Shown: positions 24,491 to 32,753, counted from the stretch's first letter. The stretch is 64,000 nt of DNA from Pseudanabaena yagii GIHE-NHR1 (GCF_012863495.1 NZ_JAAVJL010000001.1:868001-932000); one strand, 5' to 3'. The notes: generated from the sequence alone by a model not told the origin. Translations and numbers: made by a program.

Positions 24491-24562
24491 ATTTCCAAAG
24501 TACACATACTGTGATATAGTGTCAACTGCTTTGCTAATCAAAGACAGTAAAACAGCATATTT

Positions 24563-24649
24563 GGAGAGATGGCAGAGTGGTTGAATGCGTCTGACTCGAA
24601 ATCAGATTTAGGGTCACACCTAACGGGAGTTCGAATCTCCCTCTCTCCG
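24563..24649 (+). tRNA. tRNA-Ser (anticodon CGA)
   Basis: The 87-base class II tRNA has acceptor arms GGAGAGA and TCTCTCC with discriminator G, D-arm text TGGCAGAGTGGTTGAATGC, anticodon stem tctga/tcaga with loop ctCGAaa (anticodon at 24597-24599), a long variable arm and the T-loop GTTCGAATC. It reads UCG codons. The 3' CCA is not encoded directly after the discriminator base. Confidence 0.95.
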
Positions 24650-24663
24650 TACCAAAACTCGTA

Positions 24664-24697
24664 CAAAAAAAGGACTGCGATCGCAGTCCTTTTTTGT
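24664..24697. terminator. Bidirectional intrinsic terminator between tRNA-Ser and DUF1348 gene
   Basis: aaaaaaaggactgc-gatc-gcagtcctttttt has A7 and T6 runs on opposite sides, so it can end both the tRNA transcript and the convergent minus-strand gene that stops at 24697. Confidence 0.88.
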
Positions 24698-25122
24698 TAA
24701 TTGCGTTCCCAACGAAATTTACGATCGCTTTCTTGAATCGCAAGATCATTAATGCTAGCGAAGCGGCGCATCATCAAGCCATTTTCGGCAAACTCCCAGT
24801 TTTCATTGCCATAGGCGCGATACCAATTACCATCTTGATCGTGGTATTCATACTCAAAACGCACCGCAATCCGATTATCCATGAAGCACCAGAGTTCTTT
24901 TCGCAAGCGGTAATCTAATTCTTTTGCCCATTTGCGTTTGAGAAATTCTCTGATCTCATCGCGTCCCTTCAAAAATTCATTGCGATTGCGCCATTCCGAA
25001 TCTTCGGTATAGGCAAGAGCTACGCGATCGGGATTGCGCGTATTCCAAGCATCTTCGGCAGCTTGGATTTTCGCTTTCGCAGTTTCTAGGGTAAATGGTG
25101 GAAGCGGTGGTTTAATTTCCAT
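24697..25122 (-). CDS. DUF1348 / NTF2-like family protein
   Basis: The 141-residue protein has the DUF1348 signature, including [54 protein letters not shown] and [10 protein letters not shown]. The family adopts an NTF2-like cone fold, often with a small-molecule pocket; its biochemical function is unknown. It is cytoplasmic with no signal peptide. It is the last gene of a minus-strand run (GST, PPOX-type protein, cupin, phosphatase-like, DUF1348) whose first member faces a TetR regulator, so it may share stress or detoxification control, although a 28-base gap separates it from the gene upstream. Confidence 0.88.
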   Translation of the reverse strand: MEIKPPLPPFTLETAKAKIQAAEDAWNTRNPDRVALAYTEDSEWRNRNEFLKGRDEIREFLKRKWAKELDYRLRKELWCFMDNRIAVRFEYEYHDQDGNWYRAYGNENWEFAENGLMMRRFASINDLAIQESDRKFRWERN

Positions 25123-25150
25123 GATTTTTAGGATTTAGGTAATAGTTAAA

Positions 25151-25711
25151 TTAGGTTAATTTAGAAGCGATCGCAGTTTCGATGAAGTTTTGCCAAGTTG
25201 CATTGGGTTCCCAGACAGTTTTCATCGCTGAATATGCTTCTAGCGCAGGGACTCCCATCTTTAAATGACGATAGAGATACACAAATGCTGACACTCGCAT
25301 ATTCATCGCACAATGGACAAAAATTGGTTGCTCTTTATGATTTTCCATTACATCGCAAAACTGTTTAAAGTCTGCCATTATAGGATTATCCCAAACTACG
25401 GGAATGTTAATATATTCCATTCCCAAATTAGTGACGATCACCTTTTCCTCTGGCAGAGCATTGGACGCATTTGGTGGTGCTAAATTGAGAATTGTTTTAT
25501 ATCCTGCTTGACTAATTAATTCCAATTCTTGAGCAGTTGGTTGACCGCTTGTAGCTATATTGTCCGAGATATAGCGATAGTTCAGAATGTCCTCAATGCC
25601 TCTTTTAGGACTTAGACGCGATCGCGCTATCTGCCATATCGAGCGACCATATAGAATCAAGTTAGAAAAAATACTTTGGGTCTTCATATTTTTAAAAGCA
25701 GTGACAACCAC
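25151..25711 (-). CDS. DUF442 / dual-specificity phosphatase-like protein
   Basis: The 186-residue protein resembles the DUF442 (beta-lactamase hydrolase-like) and cyanobacterial tyrosine phosphatase group. IATSGQPTAQELELISQAGY and TILNLAPPN match its N-terminal part, and VHCAMNMRVS supplies the catalytic loop with C134 and R139. The spacing is C-x4-R, as in DUF442, not the C-x5-R of classical phosphatases. Several DUF442 proteins act on sulfide or persulfide chemistry or as phosphatases; the substrate here is unknown. ATG at 25711 gives nine extra residues over an internal Met at residue 9, so the start is uncertain. It lies 10 bases from the upstream cupin gene. Confidence 0.82.
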   Translation of the reverse strand: MVVTAFKNMKTQSIFSNLILYGRSIWQIARSRLSPKRGIEDILNYRYISDNIATSGQPTAQELELISQAGYKTILNLAPPNASNALPEEKVIVTNLGMEYINIPVVWDNPIMADFKQFCDVMENHKEQPIFVHCAMNMRVSAFVYLYRHLKMGVPALEAYSAMKTVWEPNATWQNFIETAIASKLT

Positions 25712-25721
25712 AGAAAATAGA

Positions 25722-26375
25722 TTAGCTCAGATGTCCAACTTTGACATAAATTAGGCAACCTGACTCGCTAAACGGTGTATGCCGACTGCCACAAGGATTT
25801 CGTAGCCAAGTACCTTTAGGATAAGTACCAAACTCATCCTCAAAGATTCCATCAACTACAAAGATTTCTTCGCCGCCTAAATGCAGATGTGGCTGAAAAT
25901 ATGTACCCGCATCCCATTTGACTAGGGCAACATTCTCGGTTGCATAGCTATGCAGAGGCATAACTTGCAAGCCTTTGACCAAGCCATTCGCCCAAGGCAT
26001 TTCCTTTGTGGCGATCGCGACCCGTTGTTGATCATCGGGATGCATTTGCCAGAGCTTAACTAAAATCGTGCAACCATCTTTGCTAAAAGGCGTATGGGTC
26101 GAACCCACAGGATTGCGAATATAGGTTCCCGCAGGATAGTCACCATATTCATCTGAGAAAATGCCATCTAAGACCAAAAACTCTTCGCCGCCGCCGTGGG
26201 TATGTGCCGAGAAATGACTGTTAGGAGCATAGCGGACAATAGAAGTCGCCCTTGCCACTTCTTCGCCATCGCGTTCGAGCATTCGGCGCTGCACACCAAT
26301 CATCGGAGAATCTACCCAATCGAGGGTTTCACTCTCGACCACAACCCTCTGGCTCAAATCTGCATGGAGTTTCAT
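25722..26375 (-). CDS. Two-domain cupin protein, ChrR-like
   Basis: The 217-residue protein consists of two similar cupin domains. Each carries the metal motif: H58, H60 and E64/E65 in AHTHGGGEEF, and H163, H165 and E169/E170 in PHLHLGGEEI, plus a downstream His in STHTPF and SRHTPF. The repeated VLDGIFSDEYGDYPAGT and VVDGIFEDEFGTYPKGT show an internal duplication. The text is close to ChrR-type cupins that bind Zn or Fe and often sense redox stress, but no sigma factor is nearby. Four bases separate it from the upstream PPOX-type gene, indicating one transcript. Confidence 0.86.
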   Translation of the reverse strand: MKLHADLSQRVVVESETLDWVDSPMIGVQRRMLERDGEEVARATSIVRYAPNSHFSAHTHGGGEEFLVLDGIFSDEYGDYPAGTYIRNPVGSTHTPFSKDGCTILVKLWQMHPDDQQRVAIATKEMPWANGLVKGLQVMPLHSYATENVALVKWDAGTYFQPHLHLGGEEIFVVDGIFEDEFGTYPKGTWLRNPCGSRHTPFSESGCLIYVKVGHLS

Positions 26376-26378
26376 AAA

Positions 26379-26972
26379 TTATGCGTTTTTAGCCTCTGCT
26401 AGAAGTTGCTCTAATTCAGTAATTCTAGCTTGCAATGCTTCCACTTCCGCTTGCGAATAGCGCACGGGAATATGCTGTGGACAGTTCCAATCATAGCCTT
26501 CGATGGTAAAGACGATCGCTCGTTCTACCTTGGCGGCATAGTCGAGATCTTGGACTTGAGCAAGGATTTCAGCATCATCCTCAACAATCCTTGCCCGACC
26601 GAGGATTTTCAGGCGGCGACGATTCCGATAATCCATTAAAAATAGAAAAGCCTTATCATTTTCGGAGAGATTTCCGACTGAGATATACTGCACGTTGCCG
26701 CGATAATCGGCAAATCCCAAGGTCTGATCATCGAGAATTTTTAAAAATCCCGCCTTGCCGCCACGAAATTGAATATAAGGATAGCCATTAGAAGTGACAG
26801 TTCCCAAATAAAATCCTTCCATACTCATAATGAATTGAGCAACGTCGGGAGTGACGGTGTTATTGTCGGCTCCATTTGCCACAAAGCGCTCGTAGTTCTC
26901 ACGGGAACCCATTTTTTCTTGCATCGCTTTCACGGCTGGAGTGAAGGCGATCGTGCCAAATTGTCTAGGCAT
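26379..26972 (-). CDS. Pyridoxamine 5'-phosphate oxidase-family flavoprotein
   Basis: The 197-residue protein has the split beta-barrel FMN-binding pattern: AQFIMSMEGFYLGTVTSNGY, PYIQFRGGKAGFLKILDD, FADYRGNVQYISVGNLSEND and FLMDYRNRRRLKILGRARIV. It ends in a short coiled-coil (EVEALQARITELEQLLAEA). The family contains general flavin oxidoreductases; substrate is unknown. It lies between a GST gene (4 bases) and a cupin gene (4 bases), so the three are almost certainly one operon, with a plausible role in electrophile or redox stress. Confidence 0.86.
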   Translation of the reverse strand: MPRQFGTIAFTPAVKAMQEKMGSRENYERFVANGADNNTVTPDVAQFIMSMEGFYLGTVTSNGYPYIQFRGGKAGFLKILDDQTLGFADYRGNVQYISVGNLSENDKAFLFLMDYRNRRRLKILGRARIVEDDAEILAQVQDLDYAAKVERAIVFTIEGYDWNCPQHIPVRYSQAEVEALQARITELEQLLAEAKNA

Positions 26973-26976
26973 CGCT

Positions 26977-27579
26977 TTAGGCTCCTAGCATGGGGACATA
27001 ACCCGCAAGCTTTTGAAAGCGTTCCATCCAATTCAAAACATGGGTATATGCATCAAGTTCAATTTTGCCATCCTTAGCTAAGGAAATATAGGGATAGATG
27101 GCGACATCGGCAATCGTGGGGCGATCGCACTCTAGCCAAGTTCGAGTACTCAAATGCTGATCGAGTTGTTTGAGAATAAAATGCGATTTCTCTGTGGCGC
27201 GATCGATATTAATCTTTGTTCCTGCTCCGAATAAATGGAAAAGACGCGCATTCTCAGTTCCTTGACGCACCTCACCCGCAGCCGTGGACAACCAGCGAAT
27301 TACTTGAGCCATTGGCAAAGCATCGGTGGGTAGCCATTGTTCGCCGCCATACTTTCTCGCTAAGTACACCAAGATTGCCTGTGAATCAGCAATTATGGTT
27401 TCGTCATCGATCAGTAAAGGTACTTGACCAAAGGGATTCTTTGCCAAGTATTCGGGCGTTTTATGTTCACCTTTCATCAGATCAACCCTGACCCATTCAT
27501 AATCCAGATTAAGTAGCGACAACATCAAACGGGCTTTGTAGCTATTGCCAGAGATTTCGTGACCATGGAGCTTAATCAT
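26977..27579 (-). CDS. Glutathione S-transferase
   Basis: The 200-residue protein shows both GST domains. The N-terminal thioredoxin-like domain includes SGNSYKARLMLSLLNLDY with the likely Ser/Asn active-site region, NPFGQVPLLIDD with the cis-Pro, and ADSQAILVYLARKYG for glutathione binding. The helical C-terminal domain contains RPTIADVAIYPYISL. It conjugates glutathione to electrophiles in the cytoplasm. It is the first gene of a minus-strand operon and faces a TetR-family gene, with two TetR-like operators between them, so induction by an electrophile or drug is likely. Confidence 0.92.
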   Translation of the reverse strand: MIKLHGHEISGNSYKARLMLSLLNLDYEWVRVDLMKGEHKTPEYLAKNPFGQVPLLIDDETIIADSQAILVYLARKYGGEQWLPTDALPMAQVIRWLSTAAGEVRQGTENARLFHLFGAGTKINIDRATEKSHFILKQLDQHLSTRTWLECDRPTIADVAIYPYISLAKDGKIELDAYTHVLNWMERFQKLAGYVPMLGA

Positions 27580-27602
27580 TGATTTTTCCTTGAATATTTT
27601 TG

Positions 27603-27645
27603 TACCGTTCGTTCGGTATATTGTTACTGTACTGTTCGTTCGGTA
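27603..27645. promoter_or_regulatory. Twin TetR-type operators between GST operon and TetR gene
   Basis: taccgttcgttcggta (27603-27618) and tactgttcgttcggta (27630-27645) are copies of one near-palindrome (TACCG...CGGTA), with centres 27 bases apart. They lie 24 bases upstream of the GST start and about 80 upstream of the regulator. The layout fits autoregulation and repression of both divergent units by the adjacent TetR protein. Confidence 0.75.
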
Positions 27646-27689
27646 TAATTGTCAATAGGTAAATACATCCGCCACAAATTAAAAAAGAG

Positions 27690-27716
27690 GAGTGGCTACG
27701 CTTTGCGTAGCCACTC
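27690..27716. repeat. Palindrome in the TetR gene leader
   Basis: gagtggctacgc-ttt-gcgtagccactc is a perfect 12-base-arm hairpin with a TTT loop, 10 bases before the chosen ATG. It could mask translation initiation of the regulator, or be a chance landing place of the gene-end palindrome class. Confidence 0.65.
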
Positions 27717-27726
27717 AGATAAACCT

Positions 27727-28281
27727 ATGTCTAAACAAACCTATGTCCCGATTCTCCTGAAACTGTTTCGGCAGTTTGGTTATGAGGGAGTGACACTTTC
27801 CAAAATTTCCCAAGAAACGGGCTTGGGTAAAGCGAGTCTCTATCATCATTTCCCTAGAGGCAAGGCGGAGATGGCTGAGGCTGCACTCTCTCATGTTAAT
27901 CAGTGGCTAGAGAAAAGCATTTTTCAAATACTTGAGCGTAAAGAAAGCCCTATCGACAGATTTAAGTCCATGTGCGAGGAGTCGAATCGCTTTTTTAATC
28001 AGGGGCAGAATTCTTGTCTGTTAGCTGTTTTGGTCATCGAAAAATCAAGCGATGACCTGTTTCACCAGCAAATTAGTGCAGCTTTTTCACGATGGATTGG
28101 GGCGATCGCTCAAGTTCTCATTGATGCAGGCTTAGATGAGAAACTGGCGAGGGAAAGGGGGGAAGATGCAATAATTACGATTCAAGGAGCTTTAATTGTG
28201 TCGCACGGTCTGAGAGATTTCACTCTATTTCAGCGTGTCCTTGAGTATTTGCCCCAACAACTATGCCGCGATCTTTCGTAG
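27727..28281 (+). CDS. TetR-family transcriptional regulator
   Basis: I chose ATG 27727 (184 residues); a TTG at 27649 would add 26 residues translated from the operator edge and hairpin. The N-terminal helix-turn-helix is GVTLSKISQETGLGKASLYHHF (shown here as two adjacent blocks, GVTLSKISQET and GLGKASLYHHF), followed by the usual KAEM helix. The rest is an alpha-helical ligand-binding domain (NSCLLAVLVIEKSSDD) of the TetR_C type seen in YxaF/LmrA-like repressors. It probably represses itself and the GST operon through the twin operators, releasing on binding an inducer. No clear Shine-Dalgarno sequence is seen. Confidence 0.88.
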   Translation: MSKQTYVPILLKLFRQFGYEGVTLSKISQETGLGKASLYHHFPRGKAEMAEAALSHVNQWLEKSIFQILERKESPIDRFKSMCEESNRFFNQGQNSCLLAVLVIEKSSDDLFHQQISAAFSRWIGAIAQVLIDAGLDEKLARERGEDAIITIQGALIVSHGLRDFTLFQRVLEYLPQQLCRDLS

Positions 28282-28300
28282 GGCGGCACTTTGTGCCGCC
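28282..28300. repeat. Short gene-end palindrome after TetR gene
   Basis: ggcggcac-ttt-gtgccgcc is perfect and starts at the TetR stop codon; the convergent xisI stop is six bases beyond it. Confidence 0.6.
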
Positions 28301-28305
28301 TATCC

Positions 28306-28644
28306 TTATCCTACGGCGAATTCTGTGTATTGGCGGAGATATGGAGAATGGTAGGCAAGCACAATATCTTTACTGGGGACACCCTTGGCTACTAACTCAT
28401 CGGCGATCGCATCTTCAGTTCCGTCATGTTGCACCCATATTTTGTCACCAATAATATCAACATGGATCGCACAGCCATAGATACGGGTATTGTTATTTTT
28501 CCAGCCTAAATTGATGAGTTGATAGTGATCGCCTTCGCGGTCAAATGCTAGTTGACTTTGAACTGGATCGTTGATTGAGCGTAGTTTTGCCCTTTTGATG
28601 AGTGATTCTTGGATGAATTGACGATACAAATTTATCTTATCCAT
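28306..28644 (-). CDS. xisI: XisI-family protein
   Basis: The 112-residue protein matches the XisI family: MDKINLYRQFIQESLIK at the start, YQLINLGWKNNNTRIYGCAI in the middle, and WVQHDGTEDAIADELVAKGV then DIVLAYHSPYLRQYT at the end. XisI was described as an accessory factor for excision of the Anabaena fdxN element, acting with XisH and the recombinase XisF. Here it overlaps xisH by 13 bases and no recombinase is present, as is usual for the many stand-alone xisHI pairs in cyanobacteria. Their real role is unresolved; translational coupling implies the proteins act together. Confidence 0.92.
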   Translation of the reverse strand: MDKINLYRQFIQESLIKRAKLRSINDPVQSQLAFDREGDHYQLINLGWKNNNTRIYGCAIHVDIIGDKIWVQHDGTEDAIADELVAKGVPSKDIVLAYHSPYLRQYTEFAVG

Positions 28645-29048
28645 TTTGCAATCTCCTGTTTTGTGGGGTCATACACCAATAAAGGAATCTGATTACGGTG
28701 AATTACGGTTTGAATAAAAGGATATTGAAAGAAGCGTTTGTAAGCTTCTGATGGTATCGCTAAGTATAGTATTCTGTCTGATTCCTCTGCCTCTAGAGCA
28801 ATGCGATAGTTGATAAATTGTCCAATGGCAGTATGAAATTCAGAAATTGTTGACGCTGATAAAAATGTTTTGATTTCAATCGCAATTTTCTCATTATCTT
28901 TGATTGCAGCAATTAACCGCTCTGCACCCAAGTCAATATACAAATCAACAAAGCCTAAATCAATATGATAAGGATCATGTGTGATTGTCCAGCCTTCTTT
29001 TTCAAGGGCTGTCTTAACAAGTTGGTGAAATAGATCTTTTGCTGGCAT
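28632..29048 (-). CDS. xisH: XisH-family endonuclease-like protein
   Basis: The 138-residue protein matches XisH: PAKDLFHQLVKTALEKEGW, HIDLGFVDLYIDLGAERLIA and KIAIEIKTFLSASTISEF. The D...EIK arrangement corresponds to the PD-(D/E)XK nuclease fold recognised in this family, so nuclease activity is plausible but not shown. It is translated first, with the downstream xisI overlapping its last codons. Together they resemble a two-gene module scattered in cyanobacterial genomes, possibly behaving like a mobile or addiction-type pair. ATG 29048 is the usual family start. Confidence 0.92.
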   Translation of the reverse strand: MPAKDLFHQLVKTALEKEGWTITHDPYHIDLGFVDLYIDLGAERLIAAIKDNEKIAIEIKTFLSASTISEFHTAIGQFINYRIALEAEESDRILYLAIPSEAYKRFFQYPFIQTVIHRNQIPLLVYDPTKQEIAKWIR

Positions 29049-29260
29049 GACAAACTAGCGATTTAGACTTTTTAAATTTTACTTCACACTAATAAGACTT
29101 TCGCAAACCGAACGAATTTGTAGAAGATCTTTTTTTGTTACAAAAAATGCAACTGACTAATCAAGCTTCGCAAATGCTGGGAAACTCAGTATCAGGAAAT
29201 ATTAACAGCTTGCCAACTGCCTCATTTAAGGAAGCAGTAGGTGCTGAGGAGCGCATTGTT

Positions 29261-31774
29261 ATGAAATTAATTCAGCCGATTTATATAGCGATCCCTGTGG
29301 CGATCGCCCTTGCGGGAATGGTTGCCCATCGCACATTAGCCCAGTCTAATCCCATGAGTAAACCTCTAAGTACTCCCACCTCTATGATTACTTCAGGAAT
29401 TATTGAACCAGTTAGCGATCGCTCAACTAATCCCTCAGAGTCTACGCAAAACCTTAAAGAGCGCCCTGTGGGTGGGCTGTATGTGCAAACACGCGATCGC
29501 AAACAGCAACCCTTTACCCTCACCAATACCGATGTTAAGGGCAAGATCTCAGGGAACATCTCGCGAGTAGAAGTTACCCAAACCTTCCAAAACCCCTACG
29601 ATAAGCCCCTAGAAGCGATCTATGTATTTCCCCTACCCGATCAAGCGGCTGTCGATGATATGGAAATTAAGATCGGCGATCGCGTGATTAAGGGAGATAT
29701 CAAAAAGCGTGAGGAAGCCAAAGAAATCTATGAACGCGCCCGTCAAGAGGGACGCACCGCAGGTTTGCTAGAACAGGAACGCGATAATATTTTCACGCAA
29801 TCCCTAGCGAATATTAAACCAGGGGAACAAATCAAGGTAACGATTCGCTATACCGAGAGCCTGAAGTTTGAGAAGGGCGATTACGAATTTGTGTTCCCAA
29901 TGGTCGTAGGTCCTCGCTACATTCCCGGACAAGCGATCGATTCTAAGGGCAATACTAACCAAGTCCCCGATGCTTCAAGGATTAAGCCGCCTGTACTCCG
30001 TCCCGAAACGCGATCGGGCAACGATATTAGCGTCAGTTTACAAATTGATGCAGGTGTTCCCATTCGCAATCTCTATTCCACTTCCCATCGCCTTGATGTG
30101 AAAAACAATGGCGAAAAGGTAGAGCTAAAGCTTGCCAATGGCGACAATATTCCCAATAAAGACTTGATCGTGCGCTACAAGGTTAGTGGCGATCGCACAA
30201 CGCCCACGGTTCTCACCACAACTACTAACCAAGGCGGACACTTTGCGACTTACCTAATTCCCGCGATCGCCTATCGTGCCGATCAAATTGTGCCGAAGGA
30301 TGTCGTCTTTTTGATGGATACATCGGGTTCACAATCGGGCGATCCGATTATCAAATCTAGAGAGTTAATGACTCGCTTTATCAATGGCTTAAATGCCAAT
30401 GATACCTTCACGATTATTGATTTCTCTAGCACCACCCGTCAGCTTTCTAGCTATCCCTTGCCCAATACTGCCGCCAATCGTCAAAAGGCTCTGAACTATA
30501 TCAATCAGATTGATGCCAATGGCGGTACGGAATTAATGAATGGCATCAATGTGGCTACAAGCTTTCCACCTCCCACTGATGGCAGGATTCGCAGTATTGT
30601 CTTGATTACGGATGGTTACATTGGCAATGATAATGAAGTCATAGCCAATGTCCAAAAGAGATTAAAGAAAGGAAATCGCCTCTATAGTTTTGGAGTCGGT
30701 AGTTCTGTTAATCGCTATTTGCTAGAGCGAGTTGCAGAAATGGGACGCGGCACAGCGCGAGTCGTGCGTCAGGACGAACCCACTCAAGAAGTTGCCGAAA
30801 AGTTCTTCCGTCAAATTAACAATCCCGTTCTCACTAATATCCAAGTGAAATGGGAAGGTGAGGGTTCCGCCCCAGAAATCTATCCCAGCAATGCGCCTGA
30901 TTTATTCGCTGAACAACCCCTAGTCCTCTTTGGGAAAAAAGGTGATCGCGTTAATGGCAAGGTCAAAATCACAGGCATCGCCGCAGGTGGTGAACGCTAC
31001 GAGCAAACCCTTGATATTAATTTCGGTGGCGAGAATAGCAATCTGGGAATTGCTCAACTCTGGGGACGCGCCCGCATTAAGGATCTGATGAATCAGATGT
31101 TCGGCGGCGAAGTGAAATCCCTAGTGGATGCGGTTACGCAAACAGCTCTCAACTATCGCTTATTATCTCAATACACCGCCTTTGTTGCTGTCAGCGAAGA
31201 AGTGCGCGTAGATCCTGAAGGCGAAAAAGTAACAGTTCAAGTACCTGTCTTAATTCCTGAAGGTGTAAGCTACGATGCTACTGTTGACGGCGTTCCAAAA
31301 CCATCTGCCCTCTCATCAGTCAATGCTCCCGCACCTTTACCTGTAGCACCATCCTTTAACACTTCTGGAAGGTTACAAGGAGCCGTAATTTACTCAGGTA
31401 AAGATCAATTGCAACCTAGACTGAGAGGCAATGCCAACGCTTCTATGGAAGATGCCAAGGTGGCGAATCAATTACCTAGTGCCCAAATTCAAGTGGTGAG
31501 CATTACAGGCTTAACTGGGCTAGACGTAGTAACGGCTCAACAGTTAATTACACAACAGTTAAGCTCCATCAATGTTCCCACTGGTGTCAATGGTGTAATT
31601 ATTTTAGAAATCCCCATTCAAAATGGACGACTCACTAGATTTGTATTGGATGATGTGGCTTCAAGCATTAAGGATCAAAACCTAATTGAGTCGATCAAGC
31701 GATCGCTACAGAATGTAGTCCTACCATCATCTGCTCAAGGCACAATGCGTCTCACCCTCAAAGTAAATAGCTAA
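29261..31774 (+). CDS. VIT and VWA domain protein, exported
   Basis: I chose ATG 29261 (837 residues): gaggag ends nine bases upstream and a signal peptide follows at once (PIYIAIPVAIALAGMVAHRT). Residues about 80-190 form a VIT domain (VEVTQTFQNPYDKPLEAIYV, shown in part in the text as ISRVEVTQTFQNPY), with the RREEAKEIYE-like helix. A VWA domain starts near residue 340 with the MIDAS DTSGSQSG and a later ITDGYIGND. The C-terminal third is low in complexity and ends with a TonB-like region (VVLPSSAQGTMRLTLKV). Such proteins are surface or periplasmic adhesion or inter-alpha-trypsin inhibitor-like factors; here the partner is unknown. Expression looks independent. Confidence 0.87.
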   Translation: MKLIQPIYIAIPVAIALAGMVAHRTLAQSNPMSKPLSTPTSMITSGIIEPVSDRSTNPSESTQNLKERPVGGLYVQTRDRKQQPFTLTNTDVKGKISGNISRVEVTQTFQNPYDKPLEAIYVFPLPDQAAVDDMEIKIGDRVIKGDIKKREEAKEIYERARQEGRTAGLLEQERDNIFTQSLANIKPGEQIKVTIRYTESLKFEKGDYEFVFPMVVGPRYIPGQAIDSKGNTNQVPDASRIKPPVLRPETRSGNDISVSLQIDAGVPIRNLYSTSHRLDVKNNGEKVELKLANGDNIPNKDLIVRYKVSGDRTTPTVLTTTTNQGGHFATYLIPAIAYRADQIVPKDVVFLMDTSGSQSGDPIIKSRELMTRFINGLNANDTFTIIDFSSTTRQLSSYPLPNTAANRQKALNYINQIDANGGTELMNGINVATSFPPPTDGRIRSIVLITDGYIGNDNEVIANVQKRLKKGNRLYSFGVGSSVNRYLLERVAEMGRGTARVVRQDEPTQEVAEKFFRQINNPVLTNIQVKWEGEGSAPEIYPSNAPDLFAEQPLVLFGKKGDRVNGKVKITGIAAGGERYEQTLDINFGGENSNLGIAQLWGRARIKDLMNQMFGGEVKSLVDAVTQTALNYRLLSQYTAFVAVSEEVRVDPEGEKVTVQVPVLIPEGVSYDATVDGVPKPSALSSVNAPAPLPVAPSFNTSGRLQGAVIYSGKDQLQPRLRGNANASMEDAKVANQLPSAQIQVVSITGLTGLDVVTAQQLITQQLSSINVPTGVNGVIILEIPIQNGRLTRFVLDDVASSIKDQNLIESIKRSLQNVVLPSSAQGTMRLTLKVNS

Positions 31775-31843
31775 GAGAATGGCGGCGCTTCGCGCCGCCA
31801 TTCTCGGTTTTGGTTAAAGAGGCTTGCAACGCAAGCCTCTTTA
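31775..31843. terminator. Two palindromes between convergent VIT/VWA and cdsA genes
   Basis: gagaatggcggcgc-ttc-gcgccgccattctc (31775-31805) is followed by taaagaggcttgc-aac-gcaagcctcttta (31815-31843). Both are perfect. They occupy the whole gap between two convergent stops and probably end transcription from both sides, though T runs are short. Confidence 0.6.
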
Positions 31844-31847
31844 ATCT

Positions 31848-32753
31848 CTAGCTAATGATTGGCAAAATTAAAGTAAAGAAGTAATACACCAAAGGTGCAG
31901 TGAACATATAGCTATCAGCACGATCCAGAATGCCACCATGTCCGGGCATAATTTGTCCAGAATCCTTGACACCAGCATCACGTTTCATCATTGATTCAGT
32001 TAAATCACCCAACAAACCTGCGATCCCAATCAGTAGCCCTAAAATTAATCCAGATATCAACCAGTTGTGCCAACCTACACTAAAAGCCCAAATAATCGCA
32101 GTGGCGCAGCAACATAACAAACCTGCGATCGCGCCTTCGACGGTTTTCTTCGGACTGATATCAGAGAGGCGAGTCCGTCCCCAGATCTTGCCAAAGATAT
32201 AAGCACCGACATCTGAAGCCCAAATACAACAAAAGCCCATCAGGACATAAACACTGCCATTGGTGACAGGAAACGTAATTCGCAACCAGCTTAAAAACTC
32301 GATATTGCGTAAATAATTAAAAATATCAAACTGCTGTAGGCGATCGCTTACTTGAAAAAGTACGCCATCATCAATGCCCCTGATCCGAATCCAGAAGCTA
32401 GGTAAGTATCCAACATAAAATAAACCTAAAATCGAAGCGGCAATGTCAGCGATAGTGGCAATGCGGGACTGAAAGAGGAGATAAAAGCAAATAAATGTGC
32501 CTGCGATCGGGATCATTGCATCCGCTAGCCCAACCTGTAATTGCGATGCGATCAGCAACACTAAGCTGACAAAGATCGTAATTTTGCTAGCAGGAACAAT
32601 CTCTTTAGCTCTTACTAGTGCGAAATATTCCATCTGACCCAAAACCACTAACAGCGCAAAAGCGGCTGTGAACGCCCAACCACCTAGCGCGATCGCGCCT
32701 AATGCAAGTGGAACGACTAATAAAGCACTAATAATGCGAGTCCAAGAAGGCAT
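31848..32753 (-). CDS. cdsA: Phosphatidate cytidylyltransferase
   Basis: The 301-residue protein makes CDP-diacylglycerol from CTP and phosphatidate, feeding phosphatidylglycerol synthesis in the membrane. It has about eight hydrophobic segments and the family signature near the C-terminus: SMMKRDAGVKDSGQIMPGHG, continuing GILDRADS, with the acidic residues that bind Mg2+. The preceding loop GKIWGRTRLSDISPKKTVEG is also characteristic. Length is normal. The gene is convergent with the VIT/VWA gene and divergent from the J-domain gene; the spacing to the latter (about 165 bases) could hold two promoters. Confidence 0.93.
   Translation of the reverse strand: MPSWTRIISALLVVPLALGAIALGGWAFTAAFALLVVLGQMEYFALVRAKEIVPASKITIFVSLVLLIASQLQVGLADAMIPIAGTFICFYLLFQSRIATIADIAASILGLFYVGYLPSFWIRIRGIDDGVLFQVSDRLQQFDIFNYLRNIEFLSWLRITFPVTNGSVYVLMGFCCIWASDVGAYIFGKIWGRTRLSDISPKKTVEGAIAGLLCCCATAIIWAFSVGWHNWLISGLILGLLIGIAGLLGDLTESMMKRDAGVKDSGQIMPGHGGILDRADSYMFTAPLVYYFFTLILPIIS

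Noticed and set aside
24315-24584. 89-residue plus-strand ORF between the palindrome and tRNA
   Set aside because: It runs through the 24-base-arm hairpin, the candidate RNA and into tRNA-Ser, with no homology.
27649-27726. Upstream TTG start for the TetR gene
   Set aside because: The extra 26 residues derive from an operator edge and a hairpin and do not resemble TetR N-termini; ATG 27727 is directly ahead of the HTH.
28306-29048. xisHI as part of a real fdxN excision element
   Set aside because: No recombinase, attachment-like direct repeats or interrupted fdxN gene is seen in the window.
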